Of a DNA stretch of 51,878 bases, positions 44,248 through 51,878 are shown one piece after another. The stretch comes from Archangium sp. GTDB lineage: Bacteria > Myxococcota > Myxococcia > Myxococcales > Myxococcaceae. The stretch spans positions 1 to 51,878 of the forward strand of contig JAUYRZ010000001.1 of assembly GCA_030695565.1 (NCBI GenBank), written 5' to 3'. Made by a program: the position numbers and the translations under genes. The notes below the pieces were generated by a model that saw only the letters and a program-made list of their open reading frames with translations, did no database searches and was not told the origin of the DNA. Position 1 is the stretch's first letter. Every line of letters starts with the position of its first letter.

Positions 44248-44286
44248 ACGACGCCTCCTGGTTCGCACCGGGGGGCGTTGGTGTTT
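44248..44286. terminator. Bidirectional intrinsic terminator
   Basis: Stem ACGCCTCC (44251-44258) with GGGGGGCGT (about 44270-44278, one G-T wobble), flanked by GAAAAC on the left and GTGTTTTC on the right. It serves the small Cys gene and the convergent receiver gene. Confidence 0.75.
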
Positions 44287-46026
44287 TCAGCTCTTGCTGA
44301 GGCTGACCACGCCGCGGCGGATCAGGTCTTTCATGCACTCCTCGATGTCGAGGGGTGACACGTCGAGCTTCCCGATCACTTCGCGCGGCGGCATCTTCTC
44401 TTCGCAGATCAACCGCGCGGCCTCGAGCCACTGCTTGGGCCCCACCTGGCAGTAGACCGCGTAGAGATCGGCGTTCACCTCGATGTGCGTGGCGGTCACC
44501 ATCAACGACTCGCGCATGCGCCGCTCGTTGTCGTTGAGCGCCGAACACGCGCGTTCGACCAGCACCTCGGTGGCGAGGAACAGGTTCTGCGACAACGCGG
44601 GGGTGGGCCCTTCGACGAACGCGCCTTCGCCGGCGCGGCTGGCGATGAAGGCGTTGAAGGCGCGCTCCCCTTCGGCGGTGTACTTGCCGGCGACCGCAGC
44701 GGCGTGAAAGCAGGTGCCCTGGTTGAAGGCGAGGCTATAGGCCGCCCACCCGTCGCGGCAGGTCACGGTGCCGCTGAGCCCTCGTTGCGAGAGCTGGCGC
44801 AGCAACCACTGCGGGCCGATGGTGTGAATGGCGATCTCGCTGGTGCGCCCCATCTCGAGATTGGCCAGCAGGGTGCGCCGCGGCTCGAGCAGCTTGATCA
44901 CCTGGCCGACGATCACGTCGAGCTTGGTGCCCTTCGACAGGTACGCCTGGGCGCCTGCATCGAGCGCCCGCAGTGACTCGCGGTAGTCGTCGTGGGCGGA
45001 GAGGAAAGCGATCGGCAGCTCGCGCGTGCGGAAGTCTTCGCGCAGCGAGCGCAACATGCCCCAGCCATCGAGGTGCGGCATGTTGAGGTCGGCCAGCACG
45101 GCGTCGAACTCGTGTTGGAGCGCGACCTCGAAGCCCTCGTTGCCGTCGGTGGCGGTGCTCACCACGAAGCCGTGCTTGGTGAAGAGGGTGGAGAACATCT
45201 TCAAGATCGCCGGATCGTCGTCGACGAGCAGCAGCTGCGTGCCGTTGTTGGGGGCGGGAGGCGGCGGCTCGACGGGCTGGTGCGGTACCTCGAAGGCGAG
45301 CGGCTCGTCTTCGTCGGTGACGCTCACCTCGGCGATGGGCGTCTCACCCGTCACCGTGTCGCCCACTTCGATCACCACGCCCGCGCCTTCGCTGTGCGAG
45401 CCGGCCACTTCCGAAAAGCTCCAGCGGGCCTGCGGCTGCTTGAGCATCGCGTTGACGGCGTCTTGCCCGTGCGCGCCGAGGAAGGAGGCCTTGTCCAACT
45501 TGCCGTAGATGAAGCTGGCCCGCGCTTCGTTGGGCGTGCGCGCGTTGGTGACCAGCACGCCGCTGCGGCGCGTGCGGCGGATGTGCTCGATGAAGCGGAA
45601 GAGGGTGGCCGCGTCGGCGGTGCCTGCGCTGCTGCCCGTGCGGGTGGAGACCTCTTCGTGCAGCGCGCGCACCACGCCGATGTGCGCGGGCGTGAACGGG
45701 GCGGTGAGCAGGCCGACCACGCCGGTGCGCATGCCCTGCACGAAGCTGGCGTCGGAGGTGTCGTTGCACACCACCACCACCGGCCGCTGCGCCGAGCCCA
45801 CGTCGCTGGAGAGCGCGTCGAGCACCTGGATCACGAAGTCAGACTCGAGCTCGCCGAAGACCAGCAGCAGGTGCGGCTTGAGCTGCTTGATGCCGCCGGT
45901 GACTTTCCTTCGATCGGTGACGAAGCGGTAGAAGATGCCCTGCTCGTTGAAGGCCTGCGCGATCGCGGTCTGCGCGGTGCGGTCTTCGTCGATGCCGAGA
46001 ATGACGGGGGCCTTGAGCTCGGTCAT
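44287..46026 (-). CDS. Pseudo-receiver, PATAN and receiver-domain regulator
   Basis: 579 residues from the ATG at 46026; no clear Shine-Dalgarno. Residues 1-125 have a receiver-like fold (VILGIDEDRTAQTAIAQAFN) but the phosphoacceptor strand reads LLLVFGELES, so it lacks the Asp. Residues about 135-215 look like a DUF4388/PATAN module (ARASFIYGKLDKASFLG). Residues 263-380 are a full receiver domain with acidic pair D269/D270, phosphoacceptor D313 (LADLNMPHLDG) and K365. A second PATAN-like module (about 390-480) and a winged-helix-like end (540-575) follow. PATAN-receiver proteins act in motility and phosphorelay signalling. No DNA-binding or enzymatic output is evident. Confidence 0.75.
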   Translation of the reverse strand: MTELKAPVILGIDEDRTAQTAIAQAFNEQGIFYRFVTDRRKVTGGIKQLKPHLLLVFGELESDFVIQVLDALSSDVGSAQRPVVVVCNDTSDASFVQGMRTGVVGLLTAPFTPAHIGVVRALHEEVSTRTGSSAGTADAATLFRFIEHIRRTRRSGVLVTNARTPNEARASFIYGKLDKASFLGAHGQDAVNAMLKQPQARWSFSEVAGSHSEGAGVVIEVGDTVTGETPIAEVSVTDEDEPLAFEVPHQPVEPPPPAPNNGTQLLLVDDDPAILKMFSTLFTKHGFVVSTATDGNEGFEVALQHEFDAVLADLNMPHLDGWGMLRSLREDFRTRELPIAFLSAHDDYRESLRALDAGAQAYLSKGTKLDVIVGQVIKLLEPRRTLLANLEMGRTSEIAIHTIGPQWLLRQLSQRGLSGTVTCRDGWAAYSLAFNQGTCFHAAAVAGKYTAEGERAFNAFIASRAGEGAFVEGPTPALSQNLFLATEVLVERACSALNDNERRMRESLMVTATHIEVNADLYAVYCQVGPKQWLEAARLICEEKMPPREVIGKLDVSPLDIEECMKDLIRRGVVSLSKS

Positions 46027-46066
46027 GGCCAAAAAGAAAACAGCAATTCCGCCCCGGGGCGAACTT

Positions 46067-47539
46067 TCATTCTCTTTGCGCGCCGTAGATGACGACGATC
46101 CAGTAGCGCCCCCGGCCGAACCGGGGAGAGTCGCCTTTGACCAGCCCCACGCCCACCTGCCGATTGGTGGCCGCGGAGAGGTTCTTCGACCCTCCCGGCA
46201 ACTGGGGGCTGTCGGCCACCAGGACGTCGACGGAGACGGAGCTGAGATCCTCGACCAGCTCGAAGGCGCGCTCCGAGAGGCGGGCGCGGCCCGGCAGGTC
46301 GGCCTTCGGGGTGTCGTTGGCCAGGGCGTCGCGCACGTGGGCCTGGGCGAGGCCCTCGAGCACCGGGTTGGGCACCAGGGCGGGCAGCTTCTTGCGTTTC
46401 CGCTCGGCGGAGATCGACGCGTAGACGGTGCCCAGGGGATCTTTGTCTTCTTTCACCTCGAGGGGCGCGGCGAGCACCTCGACCAGCACCTGCAGGCCAT
46501 CGGAGCGGCGGGCCAGCCCCAGCCCCAGCCTGCGATGGTGCGGTTCGAGCAGGTTGTTGCGGTGGCCGGGGCTGTGTTCGATGCCGAAGTGCGCGGCGAG
46601 CGGGCCTGAAGAGAGGCCCAGGTTTTCGCCCGCGGCGCTGTAGGCATAGCCCGCGTGGGTGAGGCGCTGCTTGAGGGCGTTGCCGTCGGGCGCGATGTGG
46701 CTGAAGAAGTTTTCGTCGGCGAGGCGCTGGGCCCAGGCCTGCGCGACGGCCTCGAGCTCTGCGTCGAGCTGCACGGGCCAGAGGCCCATCTGCAAGCGCA
46801 GCGCGTTGATGCGCAGCAGCAGCACGGCCCGCGCGGCAGTGGCGTCTTTGGGTTCGGCCAGCGCGTCTTCTGCTTCCGCGCGCACCGGGCCCACGTCGAC
46901 GAAGAAGAGCGCGGCGACTTCGGGGCCGCGCGGGCCGGTGGCGAGCACCTCGACGGCGTGACGGCCGAGGGTGGGGAAGTCGACCGACGCGCACCGGGCG
47001 CCACCGGCCACGGGCATGGGCAATCGCTCCACGGCGCCTTGAGGGCGGGTGACGAAGAGCTCGGCGGTCTCCAGGCCTTCTGCGAGTTCACCGCACAGCC
47101 GTTGATCACCGACCGGCTTGCCGTGCGCGCGAGGGAAGGGCGCCAGCTCGATGCGTCGTTTCGCGAGCAGGATGATCACCGCGCTCACTTCGGGGCCGAC
47201 GGCGAGACCGACGCCCACGTGCGAGGTGGGCTCGGCGCCGAGATCCTGCTTCTCGAGCTCCCGGGCGATCGAACCGGTCGAGGCGCGCAGGCCCACCAGC
47301 ACCGGGCTGGGATCCCACCCGCGTTGACGTGAGAGGGCGGCGGTGACGCGCAGCAGACCGGCGGCGTCTTCGACTCCATGCGTGAGGGCGCGGCGGGCCA
47401 GCTCGTCGGCGGCGCGGGAGAGGGCGGGGTCGATCGGCGGCGAGGTGCGGCCGACCGCTTCGAAACGATCGCGCACCGTGCGCTCGAGGTCGGCCTTCAC
47501 GGGCGCGGCGCAGAGCAGGCTGAGCAACAACGCGGTCAC
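46067..47539 (-). CDS. Exported CAP (SCP/PR-1) domain protein
   Basis: 490 residues from a GTG at 47539 with a GAGGG-type sequence upstream; MTALLLSLLCAAPVKA is a signal peptide. An uncharacterised N-terminal half (about 20-235) precedes a CAP/SCP domain (about 240-370): LLLRINALRLQMGLWPVQLD, AQAWAQRLADENFFSHIAPD, YSAAGENLGL and SPGHRNNLLEPHHRRLGLGL, which contain the conserved His/Glu set. A C-terminal 120-residue region follows. CAP proteins are secreted and of varied function, often lipid- or wall-related. Middle gene of a leftward set between the DciA-like and the receiver gene. Confidence 0.82.
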   Translation of the reverse strand: MTALLLSLLCAAPVKADLERTVRDRFEAVGRTSPPIDPALSRAADELARRALTHGVEDAAGLLRVTAALSRQRGWDPSPVLVGLRASTGSIARELEKQDLGAEPTSHVGVGLAVGPEVSAVIILLAKRRIELAPFPRAHGKPVGDQRLCGELAEGLETAELFVTRPQGAVERLPMPVAGGARCASVDFPTLGRHAVEVLATGPRGPEVAALFFVDVGPVRAEAEDALAEPKDATAARAVLLLRINALRLQMGLWPVQLDAELEAVAQAWAQRLADENFFSHIAPDGNALKQRLTHAGYAYSAAGENLGLSSGPLAAHFGIEHSPGHRNNLLEPHHRRLGLGLARRSDGLQVLVEVLAAPLEVKEDKDPLGTVYASISAERKRKKLPALVPNPVLEGLAQAHVRDALANDTPKADLPGRARLSERAFELVEDLSSVSVDVLVADSPQLPGGSKNLSAATNRQVGVGLVKGDSPRFGRGRYWIVVIYGAQRE

Positions 47540-47597
47540 CGGTTCGCCCTCGCAGGCACCGCGCACCACCCGGGGGGAACGGTGACTTCCTCCGACT

Positions 47598-47864
47598 TCA
47601 CTTCGCGACTTCCAGAATGATCGTCACGGCCTTCTCTCCCAACGACGCTGCCATCTTCTTCGAGAGCGCCACGCGCTCGGGCTCCAGCGCCTGCCGCCAC
47701 GCCTCGCCATCGCAACGGATGACGAGCGCCTTGCCTTCCCACCGGATGGGCCGCGTGTGTTTGGCCACCACCTCGCCCACCACCCGCGCCCAGATCGGCA
47801 TGGTGGCCGCGGCAGAACCGGTCTGTTTGAGGACAGCGCCCATCATGTCGGCAAGAGACTTCAT
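47598..47864 (-). CDS. DUF721/DciA-like protein
   Basis: 88 residues from the ATG at 47864 (MKSLADMMGAVLKQTG). It has the DUF721 pattern: an N-terminal helix, PIWARVVGEVVAKHTRPIRW, ALVIRCDGEAWRQALEPERV, and a final KKMAASLGEKAVTIILEV strand. DciA proteins of this family load the replicative DNA helicase in many bacteria that lack DnaC. Whether this short copy is the loader or a paralogue is unknown. First gene of the leftward set. Confidence 0.75.
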   Translation of the reverse strand: MKSLADMMGAVLKQTGSAAATMPIWARVVGEVVAKHTRPIRWEGKALVIRCDGEAWRQALEPERVALSKKMAASLGEKAVTIILEVAK

Positions 47865-47907
47865 CGCGTTCGCATCATCGACGAACCTGACAGTCGTGTC
47901 GTGGTTG

Positions 47908-47956
47908 ACGCAGTGCAACAGAGCGGAACCCTTGCGGAAAGAATGTGGCACTGCGT
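47908..47956. promoter_or_regulatory. Inverted repeat in divergent intergenic region
   Basis: ACGCAGTGC (47908-47916) and GCACTGCGT (47948-47956) are perfect inverted 9-mers, 31 bases apart, between the divergent DciA-like gene and the large lipoprotein gene. This is a possible operator or looping site; no regulator can be named. Confidence 0.4.
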
Positions 47957-48043
47957 TCGCTAGAGCGATTGACCCTGCCCGCTCGGACAGCGACAGTGCG
48001 CCGCCTTTTCGTAGTCGGCCATTTCCCCACCAAGGAGCATCGA

Positions 48044-50722
48044 ATGACTGCAGTGACTCGCAAGACGCTATGGGCGGCCCTCGCCTTTTTGGCGCTCGGT
48101 TTGACGGGGTGCCCTGAGGCACCGAAGCCTGACGGAGGCCCCACCGGTGGCGGCACCGCTTCGACCGAGTGCGTCGAAGACAGCGACTGTCCGGATCCCC
48201 AGTACTTCTTCTGCAACACGGTGACCTCGCAGTGTGAGCCGTCGTGCCGCTCCGCCGCGCAGTGCAACCCGGCGTCCGTGAACAACGGCACCCGCCCCAC
48301 GCAGTACGCGCTCGACTTCTGCACCGGCTCGCTCGGTTGCCAGTGCGACGAGGGCAAGTGTGTCGGCTCGTTGTGCTCGGCTGACTCCGACTGTGGAACC
48401 CTCGTGTGCCGCAGCGGCGCGTGCGTGACCGCCCCCGTCGCGACCACCGTGGCCAAGTGCCAGGTGTCGCCTGACTTTGCCGTCTTCAAGCAGGGCAGCA
48501 AGGCGCGCTTCTGGGTCTCCGCGTGGGACGCGCAGAACAACCCGGTCGTCATCAAAGAAGGCGCGACCTTCACCGCCGAAGGTACGGCGCTCACCCTGAC
48601 CGGCACGGGCACTGGCGCCTTCGCTGACTTCACCGCGGGCAACGCGGCGGTCACCACGGCCACCAACTCGGTCAAGGCGACCATCGGCACCACCTCGTGC
48701 TTCGGCAAGGCGATCGTGCTGGCGAACCCGGCTGCCGGGTCTGCCGCGGTCTCCGTCATCGACGAGCTCTCGGGCCGCCCGGTGGCCGGTGCGCGCGTGA
48801 TGCTCTCCACCTCGGCGGGCGTCGTCATTCCCCAGGGTGCGAACGACACGTCTGAGACCGACGCGAACGGGTACGCCACGCTGATCGGCGCCGTCGCTCC
48901 GTACAGCGTCACCGTGTTCCACCGGGAGTTCAGCTACGTCACGGTGGCGAACTACGCGGGTGCCTCGAATTTCCTCTCGTTCGCGCTGCGCCGCAACTCG
49001 CTGGACAAGTACGGCGGCTACAAGGGCACGTTCACCAACGTCCCCATGACGTCGAACGTGCACGCGGGCCTCGCGGGCATGTCGTTGGCCGGCAGCATCA
49101 CCAACCTGAACGTCACCGCGCTGCTCGGCCCGTCCGTGCCCACCAACATCGTGATCGGTTCGGCCATCAACCAGATGAACGTACCGATCCCCGCGGGTGC
49201 GTTCCTCGGCTTCGGCGACCAGCCGATCAAGGACAAGATCGCGGGCCAGGGCCTCAACGGCACCTGCCTCGACGCGAGCGGCCAGCCTGACGAAGCGAAG
49301 ATCTCGGCTGGCACCTGTGGCACCCGCACTGCGTGGGCGCTGGCTGGTGACGTGCCGCTGGGCGATCTGCCCATCGACGCGGTCGCGGGTGGTCTCGACA
49401 ACATCAACATCGGCCAGCTGCTGGGCCGCATCGTGCCCATCTTCAAGAAGTTCAACTCGTCGGTCGTGCGCGACGTGCAGTTCACGCTGCGCGACACCCC
49501 GGTCACTGACGCGGGCAGCCCGAACTTCAGCGATCAGAGCCAGTACACGACGGCGAACCACGACTTCACCCAGATTCCCCTCGCGTTCAACTTCGTGGTC
49601 AAGACGCCTGAGCTGCCCAAGTTCAAGAACACGTTCGTCGACGGCGTGGCGATCATCGGTGGCGCCATGGCCGTGGGCCGCGGCGTCGTTCCGCTCGGTA
49701 TCGGCGTCGGCGTGAACACCATGCCGGTCGACGGGCAGATCGATCGGCTCGAGCCCCTGCAGGCCGGCCAGGTCGGCGTGCGCATGGCGCCCACCCACCA
49801 CGGTCTCGAGGGCTCGCACTACGGCCTGCTGATCGCGGCGATCTCGGCGAAGGCGCTCTCTGACGCCTCTGCCGGCATCGGCGCTTCGGCGCTGTTCCCC
49901 CGCCTGCCGGGTAACAAGTTGGTGTTCGACCCGACGGGCACGACGCCGGTCGACGTCTCGACCCAGGCGTTCCCGGTGTTCCCCGAGGGTGCGCGCTTCA
50001 ACTACTCCGGCATGGCTGATGGCGCTGTTCCGGCCCGCAGCTTCCGCATCGGCACGGGCATGGGCGCCGTCGCGGGCGTCAACGTGGTTCGCGTGTCGTT
50101 CGCGGACAGCATCGAGACGCGCTGGGACATCCTGGTCGACGCGGCCGACACGCGTTTCACGGTTCCCCCGGTGCCCTCCGCGGGCGCCTTCCGTGATCGT
50201 CTGTTCGCCAACGGCAACAGCACCACGGGTGCCCGCTCCGAACTGCTGGTTCAGGCGTTCCGCATGCTGAAGGATCCGCTCAACCTGCCCAGCACGCCGG
50301 TCACGTTCACCGAGTACGTTGAGCTCAACGACACGAACGCGGAGCGCACGACGGACTTCCTCACGGCGTTCTCGTTCCTCAACTACGGCAAGCCGACGAT
50401 CGGCTTCAAGACGCCGGCGACCAACCCGGCCACCATCACCCGCGGCTCGAGCATCAAGGTCGAAGTCGCAGGTTTCAGCATCGGCAACACCCCCGGCACC
50501 AACGACGGCGTGGTTCGCCTCACGTTCACCGGCGGCACGGGCTGCGCCGACGTGGTGCTGAACACCGAAACGCCCATGGCGGGCAGCGGCGAGCTGGAGC
50601 ACACGCTCCCGATGGCCTGCACGGGCGCGGGCATCGTGATCCGCGCTGAGCTGCTCAAGACCGACGGCACGACGCCGATCGCGCCTGCAGTGGCGAGCAC
50701 CACCACCGTGACGATTCAGTAA
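48044..50722 (+). CDS. Large surface lipoprotein with Cys-rich N-terminus
   Basis: 892 residues, ATG at 48044 with AAGGAG 6 bases upstream. Lipoprotein signal MTAVTRKTLWAALAFLALGL ending in TGC. A Cys-rich, EGF-like or myxobacterial disulfide-repeat segment (about 35-130: CVEDSDCPDPQYFFC, CSADSDCGTLVC) follows. Then come beta-rich regions, including a carboxypeptidase-regulatory-like unit (VSVIDELSGRPVAGARVMLS..TDANGYATLIG). The remaining 600 residues have no motif I recognise. Probably exposed on the outer membrane; role unknown. A strong terminator follows. The 911-residue minus-strand frame over it is a shadow. Confidence 0.8.
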   Translation: MTAVTRKTLWAALAFLALGLTGCPEAPKPDGGPTGGGTASTECVEDSDCPDPQYFFCNTVTSQCEPSCRSAAQCNPASVNNGTRPTQYALDFCTGSLGCQCDEGKCVGSLCSADSDCGTLVCRSGACVTAPVATTVAKCQVSPDFAVFKQGSKARFWVSAWDAQNNPVVIKEGATFTAEGTALTLTGTGTGAFADFTAGNAAVTTATNSVKATIGTTSCFGKAIVLANPAAGSAAVSVIDELSGRPVAGARVMLSTSAGVVIPQGANDTSETDANGYATLIGAVAPYSVTVFHREFSYVTVANYAGASNFLSFALRRNSLDKYGGYKGTFTNVPMTSNVHAGLAGMSLAGSITNLNVTALLGPSVPTNIVIGSAINQMNVPIPAGAFLGFGDQPIKDKIAGQGLNGTCLDASGQPDEAKISAGTCGTRTAWALAGDVPLGDLPIDAVAGGLDNINIGQLLGRIVPIFKKFNSSVVRDVQFTLRDTPVTDAGSPNFSDQSQYTTANHDFTQIPLAFNFVVKTPELPKFKNTFVDGVAIIGGAMAVGRGVVPLGIGVGVNTMPVDGQIDRLEPLQAGQVGVRMAPTHHGLEGSHYGLLIAAISAKALSDASAGIGASALFPRLPGNKLVFDPTGTTPVDVSTQAFPVFPEGARFNYSGMADGAVPARSFRIGTGMGAVAGVNVVRVSFADSIETRWDILVDAADTRFTVPPVPSAGAFRDRLFANGNSTTGARSELLVQAFRMLKDPLNLPSTPVTFTEYVELNDTNAERTTDFLTAFSFLNYGKPTIGFKTPATNPATITRGSSIKVEVAGFSIGNTPGTNDGVVRLTFTGGTGCADVVLNTETPMAGSGELEHTLPMACTGAGIVIRAELLKTDGTTPIAPAVASTTTVTIQ

Positions 50723-50745
50723 GTCCACGGTTCTGAAGTGCTTCA

Positions 50746-50783
50746 AGCGGGGCTCCTCCTTCACTGGAGGGGCCCCGTTTTGT
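50746..50783 (+). terminator. Intrinsic terminator
   Basis: Long stem CGGGGCTCCTCC (50748-50759) with GGAGGGGCCCCG (50766-50777), one bulge, then TTTTGTT. Ends the large lipoprotein gene. Confidence 0.9.
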
Positions 50784-50835
50784 TGGGCCTGCTCGTCTTT
50801 CAAGTCGGTGGTGCTAGCGTTGCCCGCGACCCCCG

Positions 50836-51717
50836 ATGCCTCGCAAGCACACCACCGCCATTACGGTCATCTCGAAGATCTCCGAGAGAGCGGTGAGCCG
50901 GGCCGCGGCCCTCGTGTTGATCCACGGTGAAGACCTGGGGCGGAAGTTCGACCTCACCTCAGAGGAGACCTTGATCGGCCGCACCTCGAAGGCCGACATT
51001 CAGGTCGATCAAGACTCCGTCAGCAGGAACCACGCGAAGATCAGGGTCGACGGCACGCGCATCACCATCGAAGACATGGGATCGACCAACGGCACCATCG
51101 TCAACGACGAGCACATCGAAGACTCGATGCGGCTGCGCAACGGCGACCTGGTGAAGATCGGGCGGACGATCTTCAAGTTCATCGCCTCGAACAACATCGA
51201 GGCGGCGTACCACGACGAGATCTACCGGATGACCACGGTCGATGGCCTCACGCAGGTCTTCAACCGGCGGTACTTCGAAGATGCGATCGAACGCGAGCTG
51301 TCGCGATCACGGCGCTACACGCGGCCGCTGTCGCTGGTGCTGCTCGACATCGATCACTTCAAGAAGATCAACGACACCTATGGGCACCTGGCGGGTGATG
51401 CGGTGCTCAAGGAGCTCGCGCTGACGGTGCGGGCGCGCACCCGGCGGGAAGATGTGTTCGCGCGCTACGGCGGCGAGGAGTTCGCGCTGCTCCTGCCCGA
51501 GGTCGATCAGAAGGGCGCGATGCTGCTGGCGGAGAAGGCGCGCAAGCTGGTCGAGAAACACAGCTTCATGTTCGATGGGGAACACATCGTGGTGACCATG
51601 TCGGCGGGCGTGGCGACGATGGTCAAGAAGAGCGAGAACCCGAACGAGCTGATTCGCCGGGCGGATGAGAAGCTGTACGAGGCGAAGACCGGCGGCCGGA
51701 ACCGCGTGGCTGTTTAG
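50836..51717 (+). CDS. FHA-GGDEF diguanylate cyclase
   Basis: 293 residues. Residues about 25-115 are a canonical FHA domain: G48-R49 (LIGRTSKADIQV), S63-R64 and H66 (SVSRNHAKI), and GSTNGT. The GGDEF domain follows (about 133-290): VDGLTQVFNRRYFEDAIERE, LVLLDIDHFKKINDTYGHLA and the active-site YGGEEF (G212-F216). An inhibitory I-site R203-x-x-D206 lies five residues before it. It should make c-di-GMP from two GTP and be product-inhibited, with activity or location set by binding a phosphothreonine partner. TGC-TAGCGT at 50812-50820 resembles an extended -10, implying a very short leader. Confidence 0.93.
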   Translation: MPRKHTTAITVISKISERAVSRAAALVLIHGEDLGRKFDLTSEETLIGRTSKADIQVDQDSVSRNHAKIRVDGTRITIEDMGSTNGTIVNDEHIEDSMRLRNGDLVKIGRTIFKFIASNNIEAAYHDEIYRMTTVDGLTQVFNRRYFEDAIERELSRSRRYTRPLSLVLLDIDHFKKINDTYGHLAGDAVLKELALTVRARTRREDVFARYGGEEFALLLPEVDQKGAMLLAEKARKLVEKHSFMFDGEHIVVTMSAGVATMVKKSENPNELIRRADEKLYEAKTGGRNRVAV

Positions 51718-51729
51718 GCACGCTGGGCC

Positions 51730-51760
51730 CTCACCCCGACCCTCTCCCGAAGAGAGCGGT
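51730..51760. repeat. Degenerate REP-like element
   Basis: GCCCTCACCCCGACCCTCTC then CCGAAGAGAGCGG. It begins 12 bases after the diguanylate cyclase stop; the right arm is decayed. The remaining 118 bases to the window edge show no gene or motif I can support. Confidence 0.65.
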
Positions 51761-51878
51761 GAAATAGCCCGTCGCGGACAGGTCGCGGCGGGTGACGAAG
51801 GTAAGTGGATCTGGAGTGGCTCAGGAGGCCATTTCCACGCTGACGGAAAAACCGAAGCACCAAGCGCCGTGGCGAAGG

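Noticed and set aside
48068-50803. 911-residue minus-strand frame opposite the large lipoprotein
   Set aside because: Arg/Ala/Gly/His-rich composition without motifs; the plus frame has a lipobox, Shine-Dalgarno and terminator.

Overview
The window is high-GC bacterial DNA with strong third-position bias, so nearly every real gene has long antisense shadow frames. Gene content points to Myxococcota (myxobacteria). It holds homologues of the Glt/Cgl adventurous gliding machinery, a mevalonate-pathway operon, many Cys-rich or Gly/Ser/Thr-rich surface lipoproteins, PATAN/response-regulator and FHA-GGDEF signalling proteins. Genes are packed tightly, with many 4-base ATGA/GTGA stop-start overlaps. 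No tRNA, rRNA, CRISPR array, prophage or transposase gene was seen, and no gene-free stretch exceeds about 240 bases.

Left part (1-7.3 kb): a truncated repeat-bearing exported protein, a small conserved-looking protein, a PHP-domain protein, a leftward trio (large hypothetical, FmdB zinc ribbon, lipoprotein), a rightward trio (membrane protein, Fur-family regulator, thioredoxin-like lipoprotein), a membrane-anchored coiled-coil protein and HtpX. At 7.3-11.4 kb lies a lysine-degradation operon: kamD, an exported hypothetical, kamE, kal and kce. The matching dehydrogenase gene, kdd, lies 24 kb away at 35.5 kb. A lipoprotein, a MshEN-GAF-class III cyclase fusion, an MlaC-like protein, an exported KatG, a degenerate alpha-oxoamine-synthase-like protein, another lipoprotein and a solitary rplC (ribosomal protein L3) follow.

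Centre (20.6-35.4 kb): the most notable region. A Cys-rich lipoprotein and a von Willebrand A lipoprotein (CglB-like) are followed by two outer-membrane beta-barrels, GltC-, GltD-, GltE-, GltF- (CglF), GltG- and GltH-like (CglE) genes, all in one direction. In Myxococcus xanthus, as I recall, these are split over at least two or three loci. The inner-membrane motor genes (aglRQS) and gltI/gltJ are not in the window. Clear intrinsic terminators divide the cluster into several transcription units.

Right part (35.5-51.9 kb): kdd, a DsrE-like protein, then the mevalonate genes fni, mvaA, mvk and mvaD; a Slt-type lytic transglycosylase; a small Cys protein; a leftward DciA-like/CAP-domain/PATAN-receiver set; a large Cys-rich lipoprotein; and an FHA-GGDEF diguanylate cyclase. 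Lysine breakdown yields acetoacetate and crotonyl-CoA, which can feed acetoacetyl-CoA and so the mevalonate route, giving a plausible but unproven metabolic link between kdd and its neighbours.

A REP-like palindromic repeat (core CCCTCACCC and CTCTCCC..GGGAGAGG) occurs at least five times, mostly right after stop codons. All assignments come from reading the sequence and from recall of the families; no database search was run.
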